In this document: piece by piece, positions 17,736-26,598 of the stretch
Numbering within the stretch: position 1 is the stretch's first letter
Layout of the letters: the number at the start of each line of letters is the position of its first letter
Source: an uncultured Acidimicrobiales bacterium
Lineage (GTDB): Bacteria; Actinomycetota; Acidimicrobiia; Acidimicrobiales; SHLQ01
Direction: 5' to 3'
DNA length: 33,101 nucleotides
Assembly (NCBI GenBank): GCA_938040365.1
Contig: CALHXU010000241.1
Span: 1-33,101 of the forward strand
The notes under the pieces: generated by a model
Database searches by the model: none
The model's input: only the letters and a program-made list of their open reading frames with translations
What the model was told of the DNA's origin: nothing
Program-made: the position numbers and the translations under genes

Positions 17736-20045
17736 CTACGTCAATCCGAGGACCTGGTCGAGTAGTCGAATCGCTGCGTGTTTGTCGAGCGGTTCGTTTC
17801 CGTTGCCACACTTCGGTGATTGCACACACGACGGGCATCCGTCCGAGCACGCGCACGCCCGCATCGAGTCGCGGGTCGCTCGAAGGTGGCGGTCTCGTTC
17901 TTTGAAGCCGAGTTCGGCCACGCCCGATCCGCCAGGGTGAGCGTCGTAGATAAAGATGCTCGGCCCGCCAGCGCCCGAATGCCACGGGGTCGATACTCCA
18001 CCGACGTCCCACCGGTCACAGATCGTGAAGAGCGGCAACATGCCGATGCCTGCGTGTTCGGCTGCGTGGAGCGCGCCGGGAACCTCGGAAGCATCGACGC
18101 CTGCCGCTGCGATGATGCCAGCGGGAACGACATACCAGAACGAGCGGGTGTGCAACGTCGACGGTGGAAGGTCGAGCGTTTCGTTGCTGAGGATTCGCCT
18201 GCTCCGGACCTCGCGGCGCTGGTAACCGGTGACCTGGCTGGTCACCTCGACAGCGCCGACAAATACCTCGACCTGCTCATCTCCGCTAGGTACGCCGACA
18301 AGGCCGTGGTCGTCGGCCTTCACGACCGAAATATCGATCTTGGTGCGGGCTTGGGTGTACTCATTGCCATCGGCATCTTCGACCGTCGCAACTCGATCGT
18401 CGAGGTCGAGTTCGGTCACTCGGTACGGCTTTCCTTGATGCAGATACACCGCTCCGGGGTGGGTGACCGAACATGCTCGGGCCGAATCGACCGTACCGAC
18501 GATCGAGCCATCCTTTCGGACGATCTGGACTTCGTCGGAGCTGCCCGAACGAAGGCCGATGCCGCGTGATGGCCGCCCGCGCCCGGCATAGACCGCCAGC
18601 GGTGAACCAGTTCCTGATGGCTTTAGCTTGAGCCCGTCGTCGAGTACGCAGTCACGCACGCCGTCGTCGAGTGCGTCGCCCCAATACGAGTCGTCGGTGC
18701 GGGCGAGTGGCTTTTCGAAGGCAGCACACTTCAGGTGCGGGCCGAGGATGAACGGGTTCGTCGGGTTGATGACCGCCCGTTCGGGCTCGCGGGTGAGCAG
18801 CTCGTTTGGGTGCGCCATGATCCACTGGTCGAGCTGATCGTCGCCCGCGACCAGTACCGCCGTACTCGACTGATGCCCCCGGCCTGCGCGACCCATCTGT
18901 TGCCACATCGACGCGACCGTGCCCGGAAACCCGTTCAGCACGCACGCTTCGAGGCCGCCGACATCGATACCTAACTCGAGCGCAGAGGTCGCCACCACGC
19001 CGCTAAGCGTCCCCTCGAAGAGTTCGTGCTCGATCGTTCGGCGTTCGTGTGGCAGGTAACCAGCACGATACGAACGGACGCTGTCCTCTTTCCCCTTGGG
19101 AAGCCGACGGGCAATATCGCCGGTGATCAGCTCGGCGCCACGGCGACTCCGGCAAAAGACGATCGTGCGGTGATCGTTGCGAATGAGTTGGGCCGCCACG
19201 CTCGCTGTTTCGGTGTTCGACGACGTTCGAATGCCCTGCACCTCGTCGACGATCGGCGGGTTGAGCATCACGATCGTTCGCTCACCGCGCGGCGAGCCGT
19301 CGTTGGTCACCTCGGTGACTGGAACGCCACATAGTTCGCTCGCCAACTCGCCTGGAGCGCCGATCGTCGCCGACGTGAAGATGAACGTTGGGTCAGAGCC
19401 ATAGTGATGGCACAGGCGACGAAGCCGGCGAAGCACATGGGAGACGTGGGTACCAAAGACACCGCGAAGGACGTGAAGCTCGTCGATGACGACGTGGTCG
19501 AGGCGGCCGAGAAAGGTCGCCCAGCGGGCATGACCAGGGAGTATCGCGGCGTGGAGCATTTCGGGGTTGGTCAGCACCACATTGGCGGTCGAACGAACCC
19601 ACGTCCGCTGCTCGGGTGTCGAATCGCCGTCATATGTTCCAGCGACGACCTCGGGGAATCGCATCGTGCTGATCGCGCGCAGCTGATCTTGCGCGAGGGC
19701 CTTGGTCGGAAACAACATCAAGGCCGTGCCCATGTTGCCGGGCCGCGCCGCGGCTTCGGCGACGGGAATCTGGTAGCACCGTGACTTCCCCGATGCCGTG
19801 CCAGTTGCGATCACGACGGAATGGTTGGCGCGAATGAGGTCGATCGCTTCGGCCTGGTGGGTGAACAACCGCTCGTTTCCGAGCGCCTCCACGACGCCTG
19901 GTGAGATCGGCGCGATCGAATTTGCGTACCGTGCTGGCCGACTCGGTTGGCGTTCTACATGGGCGAGTCGCCCATCTTCGGCGAGCTGGTCGATCAGCTC
20001 AGAAAACGGCGGAAGGTTGTCTACGGGGGCCTCCACGATCGCCAT
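17736..20045 (-). CDS. DEAD/DEAH helicase with C-terminal MrfA-type Zn-binding (MZB/DUF1998) domain
   Basis: IATGTASGKSRCYQIP, DELHVLRGVFGTHVSHVLRRLRR, ATSALELGIDVGGLEACVLNGFPGTVASMWQQMGRAGR, C-terminal CACSDGCPSCVQSPKCGNGNEPLDK. Confidence 0.92.
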   Translation of the reverse strand: MAIVEAPVDNLPPFSELIDQLAEDGRLAHVERQPSRPARYANSIAPISPGVVEALGNERLFTHQAEAIDLIRANHSVVIATGTASGKSRCYQIPVAEAAARPGNMGTALMLFPTKALAQDQLRAISTMRFPEVVAGTYDGDSTPEQRTWVRSTANVVLTNPEMLHAAILPGHARWATFLGRLDHVVIDELHVLRGVFGTHVSHVLRRLRRLCHHYGSDPTFIFTSATIGAPGELASELCGVPVTEVTNDGSPRGERTIVMLNPPIVDEVQGIRTSSNTETASVAAQLIRNDHRTIVFCRSRRGAELITGDIARRLPKGKEDSVRSYRAGYLPHERRTIEHELFEGTLSGVVATSALELGIDVGGLEACVLNGFPGTVASMWQQMGRAGRGHQSSTAVLVAGDDQLDQWIMAHPNELLTREPERAVINPTNPFILGPHLKCAAFEKPLARTDDSYWGDALDDGVRDCVLDDGLKLKPSGTGSPLAVYAGRGRPSRGIGLRSGSSDEVQIVRKDGSIVGTVDSARACSVTHPGAVYLHQGKPYRVTELDLDDRVATVEDADGNEYTQARTKIDISVVKADDHGLVGVPSGDEQVEVFVGAVEVTSQVTGYQRREVRSRRILSNETLDLPPSTLHTRSFWYVVPAGIIAAAGVDASEVPGALHAAEHAGIGMLPLFTICDRWDVGGVSTPWHSGAGGPSIFIYDAHPGGSGVAELGFKERDRHLRATRDSMRACACSDGCPSCVQSPKCGNGNEPLDKHAAIRLLDQVLGLT

Positions 20046-20129
20046 ATCTCAGTATCGCACCTGAGGGTGACAGATCGGGTATGCGCGGCTGGTGACTAAA
20101 GACTGGTGCCGCGCGGCCGTTAGGATCTC

Positions 20130-20498
20130 ATGGTGCAGATTACGAGGCGCACCGACGCGCTTTTGGAGATGATGATCGTTCGCCTGTCCGGCGACTTCGA
20201 CCTCGGCGCGGTCGCATCTGTTCGTTCTGCGTTTCATGAAGTCGTCGCCGATGGGTGGTCGACCGTTCTCGTCGACCTCGAAGAAGTTTCATTCATCGAC
20301 TCGGCCGGACTCGGCATCCTCATCGGTCTAGCCCGTCGCTGCCGAGAGAACGGCGGCACCTGCGTGCTCCTCGGCGTGCAAGATGGCGTTGCGCGACTGC
20401 TCGAGGTCACCGGCCTCGATGGGCTCTTCCCGTCAGCGGAAAGCGCCGAAGCCGCAGCGGTGCTCGTCACCGGTCAAGCATCGGCACCAACACCATGA
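20130..20498 (+). CDS. STAS-domain anti-sigma factor antagonist (BldG-like)
   Basis: LSGDFDLGAVASVRSAF, VLVDLEEVSFIDSAGLGILIGL; phosphorylatable Ser58 in DSAGLG. Confidence 0.9.
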   Translation: MVQITRRTDALLEMMIVRLSGDFDLGAVASVRSAFHEVVADGWSTVLVDLEEVSFIDSAGLGILIGLARRCRENGGTCVLLGVQDGVARLLEVTGLDGLFPSAESAEAAAVLVTGQASAPTP

Positions 20499-20950
20499 CG
20501 GCCGGCAACACAATCACTGGTGACGAGGTAATTCTCCGAGTTCCAGCGAAATCCGACTACGTCGCGCTCGTTCGCGTCGTGCTCGCAGCCGCCGCAGCGA
20601 TCGACCCCGATTCGCGCGATGACCGCGTCGAAGATCTTCGCGTGGCGGTCTCCGAGGCGGTGACCAACGCCGTCGAATCGCACAAGGCCGCGGGCACCGA
20701 CAGCCACGTTGAAGTCCGTTGCTACACCGAAGGTCATTCGGTGGAGGTGACCGTCCGAGACCGCGGCCCTGGCTTCGATCCCGACTCGGTACCCGTCGTT
20801 CCCGATGCCGAGTCGCCCGAGCGACTGTTCTTCGAAAATGGCCTCGGTCTGCCCCTTATGCGACGCCTCGTCGACAAGACCGATATCGAAACCGGCGACG
20901 ACGGTACCTTGGTGCGTCTCGTCATCGACACATCAACCTCACCGAAGTGA
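20495..20950 (+). CDS. RsbW-like anti-sigma regulatory factor (GHKL ATPase)
   Basis: MTAGNTITGDEVILRVPAKSDY; N box AVSEAVTNAVE, DRGPGFD, GLGLPLMRRLVD; ATGA overlap with the STAS gene. Confidence 0.9.
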   Translation: MTAGNTITGDEVILRVPAKSDYVALVRVVLAAAAAIDPDSRDDRVEDLRVAVSEAVTNAVESHKAAGTDSHVEVRCYTEGHSVEVTVRDRGPGFDPDSVPVVPDAESPERLFFENGLGLPLMRRLVDKTDIETGDDGTLVRLVIDTSTSPK

Positions 20951-21002
20951 AATTGCAAGCAAACGCCCATGCTTTCTCCTACGGCACGCCAGAATAAAGC
21001 CT

Positions 21003-21023
21003 TGGGGGCAGCGAAATCCCCCA
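21003..21023 (+). other. Hairpin upstream of nhaA
   Basis: TGGGGG-CAGCGAAAT-CCCCCA, perfect 6-bp stem ending 20 nt before the nhaA ATG; no T tract. Confidence 0.45.
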
Positions 21024-21043
21024 TTCAATGAATTCGAAAGACT

Positions 21044-22435
21044 ATGTCCGGACCTAATCTTCCACCTCCAAAACTCACATGGATCGGCAGCGATCGCACG
21101 CTTGCGAGCAAAGTCGGTCGCCCGTTCCTGAGGTTCACCGAAATCGAGGCCGCGGGCGGCATCGTGCTCGTCGTCGCCACCATCGTTGCACTCATCTTGG
21201 CCAATTCGCCGCTGTCCGACGCCTATCACGACGTGCTCGACATCCACCTCGAAATCAACTTTGGCTCCCTGCACATCCTCGACGAGTCGATCGAACACCT
21301 CATCAACGATGGGTTGATCGTGATCTTCTTCTTCGTCGTTGGTCTCGAGATCAAACGCGAGCTGGTGGCAGGCGAGTTACGGTCTCCTCGCGCTGCAGCG
21401 CTTCCGACGATCGCGGCACTTGGCGGCATGATCCTTCCCGCATTGTTCTTCTTCGTGTTGAACCCGGGAAGCCCCGAGGTTCGTGGCGCTGGCATTCCCG
21501 TTGCGACCGATATTGCGTTTGCGCTCGGAATCATGTCGTTGCTCGGAAATCGAGTCTCGTCGCAACTCAAGCTGTTCCTGCTCGCGTTGGCGATCGTCGA
21601 CGACATCGGCGCAATCACCGTGATTGCGATCTTCTACACCGAGTCGATCAACGTACCGTGGGCGACGACCGCGGTGATCTTGCTCGCGCTCATCTTCGTG
21701 ATGCAGCGGGCAAGGATTTGGTACACCCCGATCTACGCCCTTATCGGCGTGGTCGTCTGGTACGCCGTGCTCGAATCTGGCGTGCACGCAACCGTGGCGG
21801 GTGTGGCGCTCGGCCTCCTGACGCCCGCAACACCGCTGCAGACCAAGGTCAAGCCGAGCGAAGTCGTCGGAACCGTCATCGATCCCGAAGATGTGAGCGT
21901 CGCCGGTACCCGACGCGCAAATCTGTACGTCCGTGAGACGGTGTCGGTGGCAGAACGGCTCGAGAAGTTGCTCCATCCGTTCTCCAGCTTCTTGATTTTG
22001 CCGCTCTTCGCCCTCGCCAACGCCGGAATTAGTCTCTCAGGCGACACGATTGCCGATGCCAGTACATCGACCGTGACGCTCGGCGTGATCTTTGGATTGC
22101 TCGGCGGCAAGACCATCGGTGTCACGCTATTTACCTACTTCGCGGTGAAGTCTGGCATTTCCGCGCTTCCTCGCGGAATCACGTGGCCGCAGGTCGTTGC
22201 CGTGGGCATGCTCGCTGGCATTGGATTCACCGTGTCGCTGTTCATCACCGGTCTTGCATTCGACCAGCCCGGACAAGAGGCGCTTGATACCCAAGCTCGT
22301 TTGGGTATCCTTGCGGCGTCCTTCATTGCGTCGACTGTTGGTTTGTGGTTACTGGCTCGATCAACCACGTCGTCGGAGGACATTCCTGATGCCGAGGTGG
22401 AATCGGCCCCCCAAGTACCACTAGAGGTTTCCTAA
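21044..22435 (+). CDS. nhaA: Na+/H+ antiporter NhaA
   Basis: 463 aa; GLVIFFFVVGLEIKRELVAGEL-like segment, GIPVATDIAFALGIMSLLG, ALAIVDDIGAITVIAIFYT, HPFSSFLILPLFALANAGI. Confidence 0.97.
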   Translation: MSGPNLPPPKLTWIGSDRTLASKVGRPFLRFTEIEAAGGIVLVVATIVALILANSPLSDAYHDVLDIHLEINFGSLHILDESIEHLINDGLIVIFFFVVGLEIKRELVAGELRSPRAAALPTIAALGGMILPALFFFVLNPGSPEVRGAGIPVATDIAFALGIMSLLGNRVSSQLKLFLLALAIVDDIGAITVIAIFYTESINVPWATTAVILLALIFVMQRARIWYTPIYALIGVVVWYAVLESGVHATVAGVALGLLTPATPLQTKVKPSEVVGTVIDPEDVSVAGTRRANLYVRETVSVAERLEKLLHPFSSFLILPLFALANAGISLSGDTIADASTSTVTLGVIFGLLGGKTIGVTLFTYFAVKSGISALPRGITWPQVVAVGMLAGIGFTVSLFITGLAFDQPGQEALDTQARLGILAASFIASTVGLWLLARSTTSSEDIPDAEVESAPQVPLEVS

Positions 22436-25189
22436 ATGCCCGCACTCGTTATTGTCGAGAGCCCTGCGAAAGCAAAGAAGATTGCCGAGTACCTCGGCGA
22501 CGACTTCATGGTCGAGTCATCGATCGGTCACATTCGCGACCTCCCTCGCAACGCCGCCGACGTTCCCGCTGCCTACAAGGCAGAGAAGTGGAGCCGGATG
22601 GGCATCGATGTCGAAAACGACTTCAAGCCGCTCTATGTCGTTTCGCCAGACAAGAAAGATCAGATCAAAAAGCTCAAGTCGCTGCTGAAGCAAAGTGACG
22701 AGCTCTATCTCGCGACCGATGAGGATCGCGAGGGCGAGGCAATTGCGTGGCACCTCCTCGAAGTGCTGAACCCTCAAGTTCCCGTCAAGCGAATGGTCTT
22801 TCACGAGATCACGAAGAAGGCGATTCTGAACGCACTCGAATCGCCGCGTGAGCTCGATCGACACCTGGTAGATGCCCAAGAAGCGCGCCGCATGCTCGAT
22901 CGCCTCTATGGCTACGAGGTGTCGCCGGTTCTGTGGAAGAAGGTCATGCCTCGCCTCAGCGCTGGCCGCGTGCAGAGTGTGGCGACACGGATCGTCGTCG
23001 AGCGCGAACGCGAGCGAATGGCGTTCATTCGCGCAAGTTACTGGGATCTTGAAGCCTCGTTCGAGGCGAACGGCGCTACCGATGGCTCGCCGTCGGTCTT
23101 TTCGGCGAAGTTGCTCGAACTCGATGGCAAGCGTGTCGCAAGTGGACGTGACTTCGACGAAACCGGAGCGCTATCGAAGACTGATGCTGTAGTTCTCGAC
23201 GAGGCCGGAGCGACCAACCTGGTCGACTCGCTGAAGTCGGCTGACTTCGAGGTTCGTTCGGTCGAACCAAAGCCGTACCGACGGCGCCCATCACCACCGT
23301 TCATGACGTCGACGTTCCAGCAAGAAGCTGGTCGCAAGCTCGGAATGAGTTCGTCGATGGCGATGCGCGGCGCACAGTCCCTTTACGAAAAGGGCCTGAT
23401 CACCTACATGCGTACCGACTCGACGACGCTGAGCCAGACCGCGATCGACGCGGCTCGCAGCATCGTCAAGGCCGAGTACGGCGAGAGGTTCGTTCCCGAT
23501 GAGCCGCGGACCTACGCCACAAAGTCGAAGAACGCTCAGGAAGCTCACGAGGCGATCCGGCCTGCCGGCGAGACGTTCGAGTCGCCCGCCGAGGTAGCGA
23601 AGCAAGTTCCAAAGTCGGAAGCCCGCGTCTATGAGCTGATCTGGAAACGCACGATCGCGTCGCAGATGACCGATGCCACCGGCGAAACCGTTTCGGTTCG
23701 GGTCGGAGCAACGTCAGCGGCTGGGCAAGACGTCTCGTTCTCGGCGAGCGGAACGATCATCGACCACCAAGGTTTCCGTCGTGCCTACATCGAGGACACC
23801 GACGGAGAGAAGGACGAGTCCGAGTCAAAACAATTGCCTCCACTTGCGGTTGGCGACTCGGTCACCACCGAATCGATGGGCGCAGACGGACACGAGACGC
23901 AACCGCCCGCTCGTTATACCGAAGCATCGCTGGTTAAGAAATTGGCCGAACTCGAGATTGGTCGTCCGTCAACCTACGCGTCGATCATGGGCACGATCCA
24001 AGATCGCGAGTACGTGTGGAAGAAGGGCTCGGCACTTATCCCGTCGTTCAAGGCATTCTCGGTCGTGGGCCTGCTCGAACAGCACTTTCCCGATCTCGTC
24101 GATTACACCTACACCCGTCGCATGGAAGAAGAACTCGACTCCATTGCGGGTGGTACGGGCGAGGCCATCCCATGGCTGAGCAAGTTCTACTTTGGTAACG
24201 AGGACACCGAAGGCCTAAAGCACAAGGTCGACGAACGCCTCGGCGAGATCGATGCTCGCGCGGTCAACTCGATTCCGCTCGGCGTCTCAGAAGATGGCGA
24301 GTTAGTCGTTGCAAGGGTCGGCAAATTTGGTCCGTATGTGCAACGCGGCGAGGGCGGGCCAGACAATCCGGGCAATACCGCGTCGATCCCGGACGACATC
24401 CCACCCGATGAGCTCACGGTTGACAAGGCCGTGCATTACATCGAGGAAGCAGCGAAGGGTCCGGTCTCGCTCGGTGATGACCCCGAGAGTGGCCTTCCCG
24501 TCTACGTGCTGAACGGACGCTTCGGGGCTTACGTGCAGCTCGGCGAGATGACCGATGGCGAAGAGAAGCCAAAGCGGGGCTCGCTCTTTGCTGGTATGAC
24601 CCCCGAGACCATCACGCTCGAAGAAGCCTTGAAGCTTCTGTCGCTACCACGGGTAGTTGGTGTCGATCCGGCTGACAATGTCGAGATCACTGTCCAGAAT
24701 GGCCGTTACGGGCCGTACCTGAAGAAGGAAAAGGACTCTCGGTCGCTCGAGTCTGAACAGCAGTTGTTCGACATCACGCTCGAGGAATGCCTGAAGATCC
24801 TCGCGCAACCAAAAACTCGTCGTGGCCAGGTCGTGAAACCGCCGCTGCGAGAGATGGGCGAAGACCCCGAGACCGGCAAGGACATGATCGTCAAGGACGG
24901 TCGTTTTGGTCCGTACGTCACCGACGGCGAGACGAACGCGTCGTTACGCAAAGGCGACACCGTCGAAGAACTCACGGTCGATCGGGCTTCTGAACTGCTC
25001 GCGATCCGGCGCGCGGCTGGCCCGGCCAAGAAGAAAAAGAAGAAAGCTCCGGCCAAGAAGAAAAAGGCTGCGGCAAAGAAGAAAGCACCGGCTAAGAAGA
25101 AAAAGGCTGCGGCAAAGAAGAAAGCACCAGCCAAGAAGAAGAAGGCCCCAGCAGAGGAAAAATCGGGCCCAGATTCTGCTGACGAATAG
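22436..25189 (+). CDS. topA: DNA topoisomerase I with Lys/Ala-rich C-terminal tail
   Basis: ALVIVESPAKAKKIAEYLG, ATDEDREGEAIAWHL, GLITYMRTDSTTLS, several Topo_C repeats (NGRFGAYVQLGE etc.), KKKKKKAPAKKKKAAAKKK tail. Confidence 0.98.
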   Translation: MPALVIVESPAKAKKIAEYLGDDFMVESSIGHIRDLPRNAADVPAAYKAEKWSRMGIDVENDFKPLYVVSPDKKDQIKKLKSLLKQSDELYLATDEDREGEAIAWHLLEVLNPQVPVKRMVFHEITKKAILNALESPRELDRHLVDAQEARRMLDRLYGYEVSPVLWKKVMPRLSAGRVQSVATRIVVERERERMAFIRASYWDLEASFEANGATDGSPSVFSAKLLELDGKRVASGRDFDETGALSKTDAVVLDEAGATNLVDSLKSADFEVRSVEPKPYRRRPSPPFMTSTFQQEAGRKLGMSSSMAMRGAQSLYEKGLITYMRTDSTTLSQTAIDAARSIVKAEYGERFVPDEPRTYATKSKNAQEAHEAIRPAGETFESPAEVAKQVPKSEARVYELIWKRTIASQMTDATGETVSVRVGATSAAGQDVSFSASGTIIDHQGFRRAYIEDTDGEKDESESKQLPPLAVGDSVTTESMGADGHETQPPARYTEASLVKKLAELEIGRPSTYASIMGTIQDREYVWKKGSALIPSFKAFSVVGLLEQHFPDLVDYTYTRRMEEELDSIAGGTGEAIPWLSKFYFGNEDTEGLKHKVDERLGEIDARAVNSIPLGVSEDGELVVARVGKFGPYVQRGEGGPDNPGNTASIPDDIPPDELTVDKAVHYIEEAAKGPVSLGDDPESGLPVYVLNGRFGAYVQLGEMTDGEEKPKRGSLFAGMTPETITLEEALKLLSLPRVVGVDPADNVEITVQNGRYGPYLKKEKDSRSLESEQQLFDITLEECLKILAQPKTRRGQVVKPPLREMGEDPETGKDMIVKDGRFGPYVTDGETNASLRKGDTVEELTVDRASELLAIRRAAGPAKKKKKKAPAKKKKAAAKKKAPAKKKKAAAKKKAPAKKKKAPAEEKSGPDSADE
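25046..25130 (+). repeat. 39-nt tandem repeat encoding the Lys/Ala-rich topA tail
   Basis: Unit A 25046-25084, unit B 25085-25123, partial C from 25124; encodes APAKKKKAAAKKK. Confidence 0.9.
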
Positions 25190-25205
25190 CGAGAAAATCG
25201 TTGTT

Positions 25206-25230
25206 CGGTTTGTCCAATTAGACCAAACCG
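25206..25230 (+). terminator. Possible hairpin terminator downstream of topA
   Basis: CGGTTTGTCCAATTAGACCAAACCG: CGGTTTG/CAAACCG stem; no clear T tract. Confidence 0.35.
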
Positions 25231-25269
25231 ACTACTTCAGAGCGCCTTTGTTTTGGCCGATAAAAGGTC

Positions 25270-26565
25270 ATGGAGCAAGGGATTCCTACGTCTAATGGTG
25301 ACGATGCTGGCCAGGTGGAGGACCACCTGAACGGCCTCCTCGATCGCCTCGACAGCTTGGTGACCCCAGACGCGGCTCCAGGAGCAGAGAATGCTTCGGG
25401 GCGTAGTTTGCATAGCGTTCCCGATCTCGATGCGGATCAGCAAGATGCCATTGCCGATTCGGATTTCTCCGATATGTCGAGTCCACCAATTCTTTCGGTC
25501 GTTCCCGACCTTGGAGAGCCAGCCGAGCCAGCCCCGACACACGACGCGCCGGCCGCCCCTGTCGAAGCGATTACCCCGGCACCGGTTGTCAACGCTGAGT
25601 CTTTGGCCGCGTTCCTCTCGGGTGGCGCCGTTGCAGAAGACCAGCCGGCTGCACCCGTACCTTTAGAAACTGTCGAGGCGTCGGTTCCATCCGAGGTCGT
25701 CGTTGAGGCGCCGGTCGTCCCAGCATCAGAAGTGGTGGCTGCGGTCGAGCCCGCCGTTGCCCCAGAGCCAGAAGTGGTGGCTGCGGTCGAAGCGGCCCCG
25801 GTCACAAACGACGCTCCGCTGCCAACCCGCCAGACCGGGTTCCTCGCTGATATGAAGCCGCGGTACGACGACTCTCACGAATACGCGGCATCGAGGCTCG
25901 GGTCGGCTCGCCCAGCTCAACTTCCTGCCGATGTTGCCTTCGATCGTCGACGGCCGAACGCTGGCATGAGTACGGTCCGTTCGGAGCTTCCACGCGCTGC
26001 ACGTCGTCGCGAGGACCAGCGATCCGACCGTTCAATGCCGGCTGCAGCACATCGGCCTCCGTTGTTAGCGAAGTCGCCAAAGTTACGGGCGAAGACGGCG
26101 AAACGTGCATCGCAGCCCAGTCAGCAGGTTCACGAGAACCGACGACAGACCGACAATCTACCGGCGAGCAGCACCGCGACGAAGCAGGCGAAAGTCGCGA
26201 AGAACGAACCCGTCAAAAACAAGGCGACTGCGAAGGCCGTCGAATCAAACGATGGAAAATTCGATCCATTCAGTCATCGTGAGTTCGACTTGCCCCGACA
26301 AGACGAACCAACCCAACCCGCCGAGTTCAGTCGTTCAGACGAGGGCGGTGAGGCGAACAACACCGAGAACACAACCGGTGATGATCAACGTGACGTTTTC
26401 CGGGCGCAGATGAGCGAAGCCGAGTGGGAACAGGCAATGGCCATTCGCTCCGGCGGTGTCGCAGGAAGCCAACCATCACCACTTGGCTCGATGACGTTTC
26501 GGAAGGTGATCATCTTCTTGCTCATCGTGGTCGCGATCTGGCTCCTCGTGCAGAACGCGCTCTAA
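25270..26565 (+). CDS. Hypothetical protein, largely disordered, with a single C-terminal transmembrane helix
   Basis: 431 aa; acidic A/E/P/V-rich N-half, basic central part, C-terminal TFRKVIIFLLIVVAIWLLVQNAL*. Confidence 0.75.
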   Translation: MEQGIPTSNGDDAGQVEDHLNGLLDRLDSLVTPDAAPGAENASGRSLHSVPDLDADQQDAIADSDFSDMSSPPILSVVPDLGEPAEPAPTHDAPAAPVEAITPAPVVNAESLAAFLSGGAVAEDQPAAPVPLETVEASVPSEVVVEAPVVPASEVVAAVEPAVAPEPEVVAAVEAAPVTNDAPLPTRQTGFLADMKPRYDDSHEYAASRLGSARPAQLPADVAFDRRRPNAGMSTVRSELPRAARRREDQRSDRSMPAAAHRPPLLAKSPKLRAKTAKRASQPSQQVHENRRQTDNLPASSTATKQAKVAKNEPVKNKATAKAVESNDGKFDPFSHREFDLPRQDEPTQPAEFSRSDEGGEANNTENTTGDDQRDVFRAQMSEAEWEQAMAIRSGGVAGSQPSPLGSMTFRKVIIFLLIVVAIWLLVQNAL

Positions 26566-26571
26566 CGAACA

Positions 26572-26590
26572 CGTTGGTTCCTCACCAACG
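26572..26590. terminator. Hairpin between convergent genes
   Basis: CGTTGGT-TCCTC-ACCAACG, 7-bp perfect stem in the 33-nt gap between 26565 and 26599. Confidence 0.5.
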
Positions 26591-26598
26591 CAGCTGGG

